Part shown: positions 1-8,729 of the stretch, in pieces
Position numbering within the stretch: position 1 is the stretch's first letter
Layout: each line of letters opens with the position of its first letter
From: Deltaproteobacteria bacterium
GTDB taxonomy: Bacteria > Desulfobacterota > Desulfuromonadia > Desulfuromonadales > Geopsychrobacteraceae
Length of the DNA: 64,000 nt
Assembly: GCA_024280335.1 (NCBI GenBank)
Contig: JAJRQI010000063.1
Span: 1-64,000, forward strand
Direction of reading: 5' to 3'
The notes under the pieces: generated by a model
Databases searched by the model: none
Seen by the model: the letters and a program-made list of their open reading frames with translations, nothing else
Told to the model about the DNA's origin: nothing
Program-made: the position numbers and the translations under genes

Positions 1-111
1 AGGGCCGCAATATTCGAGTACATCGAAGTATTCTACAATCGTCAGCGACTACATTCTTCTAACGGATATGAGTCCCCGCTGGTCTTTGAGATGTTGCAAA
101 AAGCTGCGTAA
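1..111 (+). CDS. IS3-family transposase, C-terminal end (partial)
   Basis: Frame 1 is open from the window edge to a TAA at 109-111 and ends with residues including [13 protein letters not shown] and [15 protein letters not shown]. This is the classic C-terminus of the IS3-family OrfB transposase (DDE integrase core, usual form YIExFYNxxRxHSxxGYxSP). Only the last 36 residues are inside the window, so whether the element is intact cannot be judged. It lies directly against the CRISPR array. Confidence 0.85.
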   Translation, partial: RAAIFEYIEVFYNRQRLHSSNGYESPLVFEMLQKAA

Positions 112-141
112 TATTGTGTCCGGAAAAGTGTTGACACATCA
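1..141 (+). mobile_element. Right end of an IS3-family insertion sequence
   Basis: The transposase fragment is followed by about 30 bp whose reverse complement begins TGATGTGTCAACACTTTTCC. This looks like a terminal inverted repeat of the IS3 type, with a 5'-TG/CA-3' end. The CA at 140-141 is immediately followed by the first CRISPR repeat at 142. The exact end is uncertain by a few bases because the left end and target duplication lie outside the window. Confidence 0.7.
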
Positions 142-2244
142 GAGTTCCCCGCACTCGCGGGGATGAACCGTCGGTATTGAGAAACTCAGCCCGAATGATC
201 TCGAGTTCCCCGCACTCGCGGGGATGAACCGCAATTTCCACGGCGACTGGAGTCAGTTTGCAGGAGTTCCCCGCACTCGCGGGGATGAACCGTTCTCCTG
301 CTTTATGGTCAGCTTGCGTTCAGCGAGTTCCCCGCACTCGCGGGGATGAACCGCCTCACCAGTCGAACGAGAAAGCCAGGTCAGAGAGTTCCCCGCACTC
401 GCGGGGATGAACCGATCGCAAAAATGCGCGTGTCAAAAGTCGAGCGGAGTTCCCCGCACTCGCGGGGATGAACCGGTCGGACGTTTGACGGTCTGTTACA
501 GGATGCCGAGTTCCCCGCACTCGCGGGGATGAACCGCGGTCTGCCGCTATCACCTATCAGAACCTGATGAGTTCCCCGCACTCGCGGGGATGAACCGAAT
601 ACAACGACCGTTACAACAACGAAATGTACGAGTTCCCCGCACTCGCGGGGATGAACCGGTGCCAGACCGAGGTGTGGGGGACCCCTACCCGAGTTCCCCG
701 CACTCGCGGGGATGAACCGCAATCCCCGCCGGAAACTGGAACGCCAGACTCGAGTTCCCCGCACTCGCGGGGATGAACCGCATTAGCCAGTGGTGAAGAG
801 GGAGAGGCTGTTGAGTTCCCCGCACTCGCGGGGATGAACCGCGCGTTTTGTGTTTTTGAGCGATTGCTGTCGGGAGTTCCCCGCACTCGCGGGGATGAAC
901 CGCTTGTGCTAGAAAATCTTGAACGAGTAAAAGGGAGTTCCCCGCACTCGCGGGGATGAACCGTTCCCGTAACCTCTAATGCTCTAGCTGATGCTGAGTT
1001 CCCCGGACTCGCGGGGATGAACCGTTGCGAGGATTGGAATGGCGGTATTTGCGAAGGAGTTCCCCGCACTCGCGGGGATGAACCCGCAAACAGGATGCCG
1101 TCGCCACGTTCGTTATGGAGTTCCCCGCACTCGCGGGGATGAACCGCTGGTGCGCCACCGGCAGCGTCAGCGACTTCAGAGTTCCCCGCACTCGCGGGGA
1201 TGAACCGTTGCCGCAGTCTGGCCGTCACCGGACCCGAACGAGTTCCCCGCACTCGCGGGGATGAACCGCGAATGCTCGGCACCAGCGGAGATGTCCCTGC
1301 GAGTTCCCCGCACTCGCGGGGATGAACCGTGACGGGAAAAAGACGCCACGGTTAGTGTAAAGAGTTCCCCGCACTCGCGGGGATGAACCGAATAAACTTC
1401 GGGGGTTTCGCCTAATTCCGCCGAGTTCCCCGCACTCGCGGGGATGAACCGAATCGCTTTCTCTCCAATAACCACGTTTAGTAGAGTTCCCCGCACTCGC
1501 GGGGATGAACCGAATAAATTTCGGGAGTTTCGCCTAATCCCGCCGAGTTCCCCGCACTCGCGGGGATGAACCGTTGGTGTTTTATAAACATTGATTTCAT
1601 ATCTGGAGTTCCCCGCACTCGCGGGGATGAACCGTAAAATTTTAAACCGTCCTACAAACAGTAAAAGAGTTCCCCGCACTCGCGGGGATGAACCGAACCG
1701 TTTCGGACTAGGCAACTGGCCAGCGCTGAGTTCCCCGCACTCGCGGGGATGAACCTTTGACAGTTCAATCTGGATAACCGAATTAGCGGAGTTCCCCGCA
1801 CTCGCGGGGATGAACCGCCAGACTTGCAACAGTAGCTAAAGCCGCAATCGAGTTCCCCGCACTCGCGGGGATGAACCGTTCTTTGCTTGGGTGCGGTAAT
1901 TCTCCGACGTGAGTTCCCCGCACTCGCGGGGATGAACCGACCGTTAAAAGCCGTCATAAACTGCGCGGCTTGAGTTCCCCGCACTCGCGGGGATGAACCG
2001 GTCGATTGTTCGGCGGAGGAACAGAAAAATGGGAGTTCCCCGCACTCGCGGGGATGAACCGGCGCGATCGCCTGGCAGGTCAAGAGTCAATTTGAGTTCC
2101 CCGCACTCGCGGGGATGAACCGGTCGATTGTTCGGCGGAGGAACAGAAAAATGGGAGTTCCCCGCACTCGCGGGGATGAACCGCCCAGTCATGGCATTCC
2201 GCTTGTACCCCTGCCGAGTTCCCCGCACTCGCGGGGATGAACCG
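142..2244 (+). CRISPR. Type I-E-like CRISPR array, 35 repeats / 34 spacers
   Basis: A 29-bp repeat (begins GAGTTCCCCGCACTCGCGGG, ends GATGAACCG) recurs every 61 bp with no length variation, so every spacer is 32 bp. The repeat is of the E. coli type I-E class (GAGTTCCCCGC...GCGGGGAT.AACCG). In that class the leader lies 5' of GAG, so crRNA would be read left to right. Three repeats carry single changes: 996-1024 (C to G at position 11), 1057-1085 (last base C) and 1728-1756 (last base T). Spacers 31 (2001-2032) and 33 (2123-2154) are identical; spacers 21 (1391-1422) and 23 (1513-1544) differ at three positions. No leader remains because an IS end abuts repeat 1. No cas gene is present to the right. 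Short ORFs through the array are translation artefacts. Confidence 0.99.
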
Positions 2245-2273
2245 GTGAGTCGCTTGGTGTTATGCTGTCGGCC

Positions 2274-2303
2274 GTCGCCCCCACCCGGGGCGTGGATTGA
2301 AAT
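2274..2303 (+). repeat. Solitary degenerate type I-C-like CRISPR repeat
   Basis: Thirty bases after the last type I-E repeat there is a sequence starting GTCGCCCCCACCCGGGGCGT and ending GGATTGAAAT. It matches the type I-C repeat class (GTCGCCCCC...GGGGGCGTGGATTGAAAC), with a shortened stem and a changed 3' end. Its reverse strand encodes ISIHAPGGGD, the usual six-frame signature of I-C repeats. Only one copy is visible, so it cannot be an active array. It is read here as the relic of a second CRISPR locus. Confidence 0.65.
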
Positions 2304-2464
2304 GCGTATTGGCGGTACACTCAGGCCAAACCCGTTTGTCGATCTCCATACGGAAGGGAGAGTTGCTGCAATCACCAGCAAAAGAGATTTTCCTGCCCCT
2401 GGAAATCTTCCTTCTGTTAATCTTTAACAACAACTACCCATTCCACGCAATACGGAGCCACTTG

Positions 2465-3982
2465 ATGCCAAATAGTAAACAACCGATCTTCGTTGCCGGT
2501 GCTGGCGGTTATATCGGCGGACGCCTGGTGCCACGCCTGTTAGCCGCTGGATACCGGGTCCGTGCGCTGGCACGCAGTCCGGAAAAATTACGCAATCGGC
2601 GTTGGGGAAAGCACCCGCAGCTGGAAATTGTCCGCGGCGATATTCTTGACTACCCTAGCCTGCTGCAGGGTCTCAGGGGTTGCCGGGCTGCTTATTATCT
2701 GGTTCATTCGATGAACCCGGCGGTCGATGATTTCTCCCATACTGACCGAGTGGCGGCGATGCACATGACTAAAGCAGCGACCGCAGCCAAGCTGCAACAG
2801 ATCATCTATCTGGGTGGATTGGGCGAGGAGGGCAGCGGCCTGAGCCACCATCTGCAGTCTCGTAGCGAAGTCGGTCAACTGCTGCAACTGGGCGCGGTAC
2901 CGGTGACGATTCTGCGTGCGGCAATGATTATCGGTTCGGGCAGTGCCGCGTTCGAAATTCTGCGCTACCTGGTCGATCGCCTGCCGGTAATCCTGACGCC
3001 GCGCTGGGTCGATACTCCCTGCCAGCCGATCGGCGTACGAAATGTGCTGCACTATTTGATCGGCTGCCTTGAGTGCCCGGAAACCCTCGGCGAAACCTTT
3101 GATATCGGCCAGCCTGAAATACTCAACTATCACAAACTGATGGAGATTTACGCGGAAGAGGCCGGTTTACGCAAACGCCTGATCGTGCCGCTGCCGTTTC
3201 TCACCCCAGGCTTAAGTTCTTATTTGATTCACCTGCTGACGCCGATCCCGGCGGCTCTGGCCCGGCCCTTGACCGAGGGGCTGAAAAATCCGGTGATCTG
3301 CCATGACAACCGGATCGCCGAGCTGCTGCCGCAAGACTTATTTGATTGTCGCAAGGCGATCCACCTGGCACTTGAACGGCAGAAGGAGCACGAGGTGGAA
3401 AGTTCCTGGACCGATTCGGGACCGATCCACCCGGCGGAATGGAGTGTTCGCGGTGATCCATCCTGGGCGGGGGGAAAGATGTTTACCGATTCGCGGCGAG
3501 TGATCATCGATGCTGAACCGGCGGCTATCTGGCCGGCGCTGGCCGCGATCGGCGGCGAGGTCGGCTGGTATTACGCCAATTGGCTCTGGAAACTGCGCGG
3601 GATTATCGATCGAGTGTTAGGCGGGGTCGGTCTCAGTCGCGGTCGCCGGGATTCTCAGGAAATCTACCCCGGCGATGCGCTTGATTTCTGGCGGGTGATC
3701 GATGCGGAGCAACCGAAGAAACTGCTGCTGAATGCCGAAATGAAACTGCCGGGTGAAGCAGTGCTCTATTTCACGCTGCACGAACTGGATGACGGCCGCA
3801 CTGAATTGCGCCAGATCGCTCATTTTCTGCCGCGCGGTCTGCTTGGGCTGGTCTACTGGTACGCCGTGACTCCATTCCATAACTTTGTCTTTGACGGGAT
3901 GTTGTGCGGGATCGCTGCTGCGGCCAAGACACCGATCTGTTCGGGACCGGAACGCTTTCAGGAAGAAGAGAAGCCGGGGTAA
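2465..3982 (+). CDS. SDR-type NAD(P)-binding protein with C-terminal DUF2867 (YbjT-like)
   Basis: 505 residues. The N-terminus has an atypical-SDR Rossmann motif (FVAGAGGYIGGRLVPRLL, residues about 8-25), followed by NmrA-like features (AYYLVHSMN, IIYLGGLGEEG). The C-terminal half (about 330-490) resembles the DUF2867/SRPBCC-type domain of E. coli YbjT, with WYYANWLWKLRG and RELLGLVYWY-like stretches and PFHNFVFDGM near the end. The length fits the family (about 480 residues). The ATG at 2465 is chosen because the Rossmann strand starts at once; the open frame back to 2297 runs into the CRISPR trailer. The gene stands alone and faces the HDOD gene tail to tail with 3 bp between. Substrate unknown; the family is usually annotated as a predicted oxidoreductase or NADH-binding protein. 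Confidence 0.85.
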   Translation: MPNSKQPIFVAGAGGYIGGRLVPRLLAAGYRVRALARSPEKLRNRRWGKHPQLEIVRGDILDYPSLLQGLRGCRAAYYLVHSMNPAVDDFSHTDRVAAMHMTKAATAAKLQQIIYLGGLGEEGSGLSHHLQSRSEVGQLLQLGAVPVTILRAAMIIGSGSAAFEILRYLVDRLPVILTPRWVDTPCQPIGVRNVLHYLIGCLECPETLGETFDIGQPEILNYHKLMEIYAEEAGLRKRLIVPLPFLTPGLSSYLIHLLTPIPAALARPLTEGLKNPVICHDNRIAELLPQDLFDCRKAIHLALERQKEHEVESSWTDSGPIHPAEWSVRGDPSWAGGKMFTDSRRVIIDAEPAAIWPALAAIGGEVGWYYANWLWKLRGIIDRVLGGVGLSRGRRDSQEIYPGDALDFWRVIDAEQPKKLLLNAEMKLPGEAVLYFTLHELDDGRTELRQIAHFLPRGLLGLVYWYAVTPFHNFVFDGMLCGIAAAAKTPICSGPERFQEEEKPG

Positions 3983-3985
3983 ACG

Positions 3986-5230
3986 TCAATCAGCACTGCC
4001 CTTGAAAAAGAACTTGATCAGTTTTCTGAATTCGGCATCGACCTGGCGGATGGTTGGAGCGATAAGCTCTTCCTTCAAGTTGAGAACTTCCCATGCTTTT
4101 AGCTGAAACGGCGGGATTTCATTCACCAGGGTCACTTCATGGCCGGTTGCATGGGCCAGGAAATCGGCAATATGGGCCAGACAGGCTTCGGGTGCATAGT
4201 GGGCCGAGGCGGGAGAATGGTGCCCACCGATCATCCGCGTGATCGGGGTTGGCAATCGCCAGCGCATGGCGAGTAATTTACCGACGATACTGTGGTCGGT
4301 CTGCAGGGTTTCCTGTTCGGCGCGGTAGATCGGCAGATGCTCTGCCATCCCCTTGGCAATCGCACGGGTGTATTGTGCAGGCATCCGCTCAAGCATCACC
4401 AGTCGGCCGATGTCGTGCAGCAGTCCGCCGGTGAAATATAGTTCTTCACCCGGCAGGCAGAGGTGACCGGCAAGAATCCGCGCAAACAGGCCACAGCGGA
4501 TCGAGTGACGCCAGAAAGAATCCATATCGATCATTGCGGATGGAATGCCGTTGAACTGCTGCAGCACCTTCACGTCGGCCGCCAGATTGGTCAGGTCGTC
4601 GGTGCCCAGCAGGGAAACGGCGCGTGAGACGGAATCGATCTTTTCGGAAAAACCGTAGGCTGGACTGTTCACTATTCGCAGCAGCCGGATCGAAAGGTTG
4701 GCGTCTTTGCCGATCGCTTCGGCAATTTGCAAGGAAGATGATTTGGGGTCATTGATGGACTGGACGATTCGGGCATAGACGACCGGCAGGGAAAACAGCT
4801 CGACCTCGCCAAGCAAAAGCTGTGGGACGCTGAGCGGGGTCGAATCGGGATCGGGATCGGCAGGCAGCAGGTCGATAGAATATTCTGCCGGATCCCAGCC
4901 TTTTTGAAACCGTTCGGCATAACGGTGAACGCTGTGCCGATAAATGGTTGCAAGCGGTTCTTTATCCAGTTCGTTGTGTACAAAACGACGATAAAGATAG
5001 CCTTCAGCCCGATCGACAAATTTGGCGATTTCGGCCTGAAGTTGTTGGTACTCCTCACCCAGACTGGTGTCAGTGATCGCGACCTCGACAACCCCCCAGC
5101 CGTTCAGGCGCTGCAGATGGTCTGACAGCAGCGGCATCCCTTCGGCCAGCACAAAGAAACCCTTCGGCGTAAAGAGATCTTCGGCCAGAACCATCCCCTC
5201 GGTCAGATCATCGACGTAAACCAGAGCCAA
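3986..5230 (-). CDS. HDOD-domain signalling protein
   Basis: 414 residues from a TTG at 5230, which has AAAAGG seven bases upstream. The longer frame to 5344 is rejected because its first residues (IPAYAGTT) come from a dispersed repeat. Residues 1-55 form the small N-terminal domain often seen before HDOD/HD-GYP domains (DDLTEGMVLAEDLFTPKGFFVLAEGMPL, cited in part: GMVLAEDLFTPKG). The HDOD domain (about 160-370) contains SLPVVYARIVQSIND, LSIRLLRIVNSPAYGF, GGLLHDIGRLVMLERMP and IGGHHSP. HDOD proteins are non-enzymatic relatives of HD phosphohydrolases that act in signalling. This one keeps the HD pair (LLHDIGR), so residual activity cannot be excluded. A MITE-like repeat sits about 30 bp upstream and must contain or displace the promoter. 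Confidence 0.85.
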   Translation of the reverse strand: MALVYVDDLTEGMVLAEDLFTPKGFFVLAEGMPLLSDHLQRLNGWGVVEVAITDTSLGEEYQQLQAEIAKFVDRAEGYLYRRFVHNELDKEPLATIYRHSVHRYAERFQKGWDPAEYSIDLLPADPDPDSTPLSVPQLLLGEVELFSLPVVYARIVQSINDPKSSSLQIAEAIGKDANLSIRLLRIVNSPAYGFSEKIDSVSRAVSLLGTDDLTNLAADVKVLQQFNGIPSAMIDMDSFWRHSIRCGLFARILAGHLCLPGEELYFTGGLLHDIGRLVMLERMPAQYTRAIAKGMAEHLPIYRAEQETLQTDHSIVGKLLAMRWRLPTPITRMIGGHHSPASAHYAPEACLAHIADFLAHATGHEVTLVNEIPPFQLKAWEVLNLKEELIAPTIRQVDAEFRKLIKFFFKGSAD

Positions 5231-5262
5231 AGCGATACCTTTTGGAAAATGAAGGGAAAATA

Positions 5263-5393
5263 GAGCCTCTTGCAAGAGGCTGTAAAACCAAGAGCCTGTC
5301 GTTCCCGCGTAGGCGGGGATCCAGAAAATCTCGGGGACGATCAAAAAACTGGATCCCCGTTTTCACGGGGATGACGACTTTTGCAAGAGCCTC
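5263..5393. repeat. MITE-like palindromic repeat, family A copy 1
   Basis: The ends are GAGCCTCTTGCAA and TTGCAAGAGCCTC, enclosing two inner palindromes: GTTCCCGCGTAGGCGGGGAT and GGATCCCCGTTTTCACGGGG. Related copies lie at 15128-15254, 20389-20519, 26862-26937 and 51221-51290. Non-coding; its translation gives the common IPAYAGTT artefact. Confidence 0.85.
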
Positions 5394-5464
5394 AATATTC
5401 ATGAGAATGCAAAAGTATAGATAAGATTGCAGCGATGCACAAGCTTTTGATTAGTAAAATTTTA

Positions 5465-5496
5465 AAAAGGGACTTCTCCGCAGAAAAGTCCCTTTT
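5465..5496 (-). terminator. Intrinsic terminator of the SulP gene
   Basis: Perfect 11-bp stem (AAAAGGGACTT / AAGTCCCTTTT) with a 10-base loop, followed on the minus strand by a run of T. It lies 27 bp beyond the stop codon of the SulP transporter. Confidence 0.85.
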
Positions 5497-5522
5497 GATT
5501 CACAAGGTAAAAAGTGGAATTG

Positions 5523-7049
5523 CTAGGCCAGCTGGTCGGTCGCCACCCGGTAGCGTGGATCTTCCAGGTTGACCTCAATCATACTGCCGGCATTATCGAG
5601 CAGGGCGCGGCATTCTTCGCTCAAACCTTTCAGACGCAGGTTCTTGCCTTGATTCAGATAACGTTCCGTTAAATTACTGATCGCTTCCAGACCGGAGTGG
5701 TCACTGACCCGCGAACCGCTGAAATCGATCACCACCTGCTTCGGGTCATCCTGTGGGGTGAACTGGTCGTAGAAGCTGCTGATTGAGCCGAAAAACAGTG
5801 GGCCGTGCAGCCGGTAGGTTTTTGCCCCCTGTGCATCAATGCTGCTGTGCGATTCGATCCGCTTGGCACTTTCCCAGGCAAAAACCAGCGCCGAGACAAT
5901 CACTCCGACCGCCACCGCAATCGCCAGGTCGGAGACTACCGTCACGCCGGAAACCAGGATTAATACCAGGGCATCGCTACGCGGAATTTTGTGCAGGATG
6001 CGTAAGCTTGACCAGGCGAAGGTGCCGATCACCACCATGAACATCACCCCGACCAGCGCTGCCAGCGGAACCATCTCGATCAATCCTGAAGCTAGGACGA
6101 TAAATGCCAGCAGGCACAGGGCGGCGGTGATCCCGGAGAGCCGACCGCGACCGCCGGAGCTGATGTTGATGATGCTTTGGCCGATCATCGCGCAGCCGCC
6201 CATGCCGCCGAAGAACCCGGTGACCACATTTGCCAGCCCCTGTCCGACACATTCCTTGTTGCCGCGGCCGCGGGTTTCGGTCAGTTCATCGACCAGGGTC
6301 ATGGTCAGCAGCGATTCGATCAGGCCGATGGCGGCCAGAATGGCTGAATAGGGCAGAATGATCAGCAGATTCTCCAGGGTCAGCGCTACCATCGGGATAT
6401 GAAATTGCGGTAAGCCACCCGCTACGCTGGCCAGATCGCCGACCATCCGGGTGTCCAGACTCAAGCCGTGAGCCAGGGCAGTAACCACCACAATCGCCGC
6501 CAGTGACGAGGGGACCGCACGGGTCAGCTTCGGCAGAAAATGGATGATCGCCATGGTCAGCAGTACCAGCCCCAGCATCAGGTAGAGTTGTGTCCCCTGC
6601 AGCCACTGCTGGCTACCGGCGGCATCGGCAAACTTGAACTGCCCGAGTTGGGCGAGAAAGATCACAATCGCCAGGCCGTTGACAAAACCGAGCATCACCG
6701 GATGTGGGATCAGGCGCACGAACTTCCCCAGCCGCAGCACCCCGGCGCCGATCTGGATCATCCCCATCAGCACCACTGCGGCGAACAGGTACTCAACGCC
6801 GTGATCGGCAACCAGTGAGACCATTACCACCGCCAAGGCGCTGGTGGCACCGGAGATCATCCCCGGACGGCCGCCGGTGACGGCAGTGATCAAGCCGACG
6901 ATAAAGGCCGCGTAAAGGCCGACCAGCGGGTCGACCCCGGCAACAAACGAGAAGGCGACCGCTTCCGGCACCAGTGCCAGGGCAACGGTCAATCCGGAGA
7001 GCAGATCATCTTTGTAACTGATAGATTTTCGGGCAATAAATTCAAACAT
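5523..7049 (-). CDS. SulP-family anion transporter with C-terminal STAS domain
   Basis: 508 residues from an ATG at 7049 preceded by AAGGAAGCAG. A hydrophobic core of about 10-12 membrane segments (about residues 15-400) contains the SulP signature region (DLLSGLTVALALVPEAVAFS, GLYAAFIVGLITAVTGGRPG, ISGATSALAVV). The short C-terminal STAS domain (about 425-505) has KQVVIDFSGSRVSDHSGLEAI. SulP proteins move sulfate, bicarbonate or other anions across the inner membrane, and the substrate cannot be read from sequence alone. The short STAS and the N-terminal sequence recall the SulP group often linked with bicarbonate or sulfate uptake. It appears monocistronic with its own terminator. Confidence 0.9.
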   Translation of the reverse strand: MFEFIARKSISYKDDLLSGLTVALALVPEAVAFSFVAGVDPLVGLYAAFIVGLITAVTGGRPGMISGATSALAVVMVSLVADHGVEYLFAAVVLMGMIQIGAGVLRLGKFVRLIPHPVMLGFVNGLAIVIFLAQLGQFKFADAAGSQQWLQGTQLYLMLGLVLLTMAIIHFLPKLTRAVPSSLAAIVVVTALAHGLSLDTRMVGDLASVAGGLPQFHIPMVALTLENLLIILPYSAILAAIGLIESLLTMTLVDELTETRGRGNKECVGQGLANVVTGFFGGMGGCAMIGQSIINISSGGRGRLSGITAALCLLAFIVLASGLIEMVPLAALVGVMFMVVIGTFAWSSLRILHKIPRSDALVLILVSGVTVVSDLAIAVAVGVIVSALVFAWESAKRIESHSSIDAQGAKTYRLHGPLFFGSISSFYDQFTPQDDPKQVVIDFSGSRVSDHSGLEAISNLTERYLNQGKNLRLKGLSEECRALLDNAGSMIEVNLEDPRYRVATDQLA

Positions 7050-7200
7050 CTGCTTCCTTTGGGCGGAGATTTGGCAAAAGACGCCGACTATAGTCGCAAA
7101 AGGAGTGGCTGGCAAGCAGGAATTCCCAGGTGAGGCGAGGGGGATGAGATAATCGGGTGGGTTGTGTTGCCTGACGGTCGCTGGTTCTCGGCTGGCGGAG

Positions 7201-8250
7201 TTAAAATGGCAGCAGCAGTTGCCAGTTCGGCCCACGCAGGAAATGGCCGATGATAATCAGCACGACCTGACTGAGCAGCAGCAGGGCGAATGCCAGGTTC
7301 CAACGCCGGCGATCGGCAGAGAACCACTGGCCGCCGCAACTGCGACTACGATCGAGGAACGGGACCAGCAGCAGGAAGGCCGCCAGCAGCACAGGAATCA
7401 GGATGCCGCCGATAACCGCTGAATAGCTGACCAGTTCCTGAAAACCGACAAAGTACCAGGGGGCTTTGGCCGGGTTCGGCGGATGAGCCGGGTCGGCGCG
7501 CTCAAAAATCGGCGCATTGATCACCTGGGTCAAGCCGATCAGCGTCGCTAACACCGTCATGGCGACTGCCGCTTCCAGCCGGTAAAGCCAGGGCGCTGCG
7601 GGCAGCCGTTGCTCATCGGCAACCTCCGGCAACGCGAGCCCGCCATCTTTGCGCAGTCGCCAGAGGTGCAGCGAGACAAAGGCCAACAGAAGAAACGGCA
7701 GCACCCCGGCATGCAGCGCAAAGGAGCGCACCAGGGTTTCAGGGCCGACCTGCAGCCCGCCCAGCAAAAAGGTCTGCAAGGTTGGTCCCAGAATGGGGAA
7801 GTAGCTCGCCAGACTGGCCCCGACTTTGACCGCCCAGTAGGAGATCTGATCCCAAGGGAGCAGGTAGCCGGTGAAATTGGCAAACAGGATCAATAGCAAC
7901 AGCACCAAACCGTAAATCCAGTTCCTGCGCCGCTTTTTATAACTGCCCATGAAGAAGATCCGACTCAGATGCAGAACCGCCAGAACCAGCAGGGCATTTG
8001 CCGACAGGTAATGCAGGTTACGGATCAAACGGCCGAAATGTAAGGTGGTGCTGATGTGCAGAATCCGTTCGTAGGCCTGGGCATGGTCGGGCACGTAGTA
8101 TAGAAACAGCGTGAAGCCGGTGACAAACAGGGTGCCGAGGCAGGTCAGGGCGGCAATTCCGAAACCGCAGGTGGTCAGCGGATGCAACACCCGCAGACGA
8201 ACCTGTCCGCTATGCAGGTGGTTGAAAAAATTGCGCGACTTGCCGCTCAT
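7201..8250 (-). CDS. Cytochrome b of a bc-type quinol:cytochrome c oxidoreductase (fused b6 + subunit IV)
   Basis: 349 residues. The N-terminal half has the four-helix b6-type core with two heme-ligating His pairs: [15 protein letters not shown] (13 residues between) and [16 protein letters not shown] (14 between). The 14-residue spacing of the second pair is b6f-like. The C-terminal part carries subunit-IV-like helices, with [14 protein letters not shown] where other families have PEWY at the quinol-oxidising site. It is the last gene of a minus-strand operon. Its start overlaps the Rieske stop by four bases (ATGA), with GGAGTT upstream. It should take electrons from menaquinol, bifurcating them between Rieske and the b hemes; menaquinone is inferred from lifestyle, not seen. 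Confidence 0.9.
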   Translation of the reverse strand: MSGKSRNFFNHLHSGQVRLRVLHPLTTCGFGIAALTCLGTLFVTGFTLFLYYVPDHAQAYERILHISTTLHFGRLIRNLHYLSANALLVLAVLHLSRIFFMGSYKKRRRNWIYGLVLLLLILFANFTGYLLPWDQISYWAVKVGASLASYFPILGPTLQTFLLGGLQVGPETLVRSFALHAGVLPFLLLAFVSLHLWRLRKDGGLALPEVADEQRLPAAPWLYRLEAAVAMTVLATLIGLTQVINAPIFERADPAHPPNPAKAPWYFVGFQELVSYSAVIGGILIPVLLAAFLLLVPFLDRSRSCGGQWFSADRRRWNLAFALLLLSQVVLIIIGHFLRGPNWQLLLPF

Positions 8251-8729
8251 GCTTTAACTCCGTTGTTTTTGTGCAGCGCTTTCCAGCTCGGCGTCTCCCG
8301 CAGGGCGACCGACTGGACCCAAACTTTGTTTTTGTTGATTTTGATCTCATGCCAGGGCAACGAACGGGTCGCCGGACCGGTGTAGACTTCGCCCAACGGC
8401 CCAAACTCACTACCGTGACAGGGGCAGAAAAAACCATCGTCAACGACATTCAGCAAACAACCCAGGTGGGTACATTCCAGACTGACCGCTGCCACCCGCT
8501 GCTTGTTTACCAGCAGGGCGACCCCCTGTTCGGGAAAGGGGAACACTCCGTCAGTGACCAATTCCTCCGCCAGCGCCAGACTGCGCCAGTGGGCGGATGA
8601 GAAACGCCCGGCATCCAGCCAGACATCCAGCAGGATCGCGGCAATCCCTCCCCAGCTGATCGACAGCCCGCCGATCAGCAAGGTCCGTTTGAGAAAACTG
8701 CGCCGCGGCGATTTTATGTCATTCTGCAT
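8247..8729 (-). CDS. Rieske 2Fe-2S protein of the bc complex
   Basis: 160 residues. An N-terminal twin-Arg-like and membrane-anchor segment ([20 protein letters not shown]) is followed by a Rieske fold with both cluster-binding boxes, [10 protein letters not shown] and CPCHGSEF (two Cys and two His ligands). The missing extra disulfide Cys residues fit a short bacterial form. It overlaps the upstream heptaheme cytochrome gene by 11 bp and the downstream cytochrome b gene by 4 bp, so the three are likely translated as one operon. It transfers the high-potential electron from quinol to the cytochrome c partner. Confidence 0.92.
   Translation of the reverse strand: MQNDIKSPRRSFLKRTLLIGGLSISWGGIAAILLDVWLDAGRFSSAHWRSLALAEELVTDGVFPFPEQGVALLVNKQRVAAVSLECTHLGCLLNVVDDGFFCPCHGSEFGPLGEVYTGPATRSLPWHEIKINKNKVWVQSVALRETPSWKALHKNNGVKA

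Noticed and set aside
1-2303. cas genes accompanying the array
   Set aside because: None of the proteins in the window resembles Cas1, Cas2, Cas3 or Cascade subunits; any cas locus must lie left of the window.
59-2381. Many ORFs of 60-220 codons on both strands through the CRISPR array (GSSPRVRGT, RFIPASAGN)
   Set aside because: They are translations of the 61-bp repeat period, not genes.
2297-2464. N-terminal extension of the SDR/DUF2867 protein
   Set aside because: It begins in the CRISPR-derived sequence, lacks a ribosome site and precedes a Rossmann motif that normally starts the protein.
5231-5344. Extension of the HDOD protein starting MIVPEIFWIPAYAGTT
   Set aside because: This is the translation of a dispersed palindromic repeat; a TTG with a good ribosome site at 5230 fits better.
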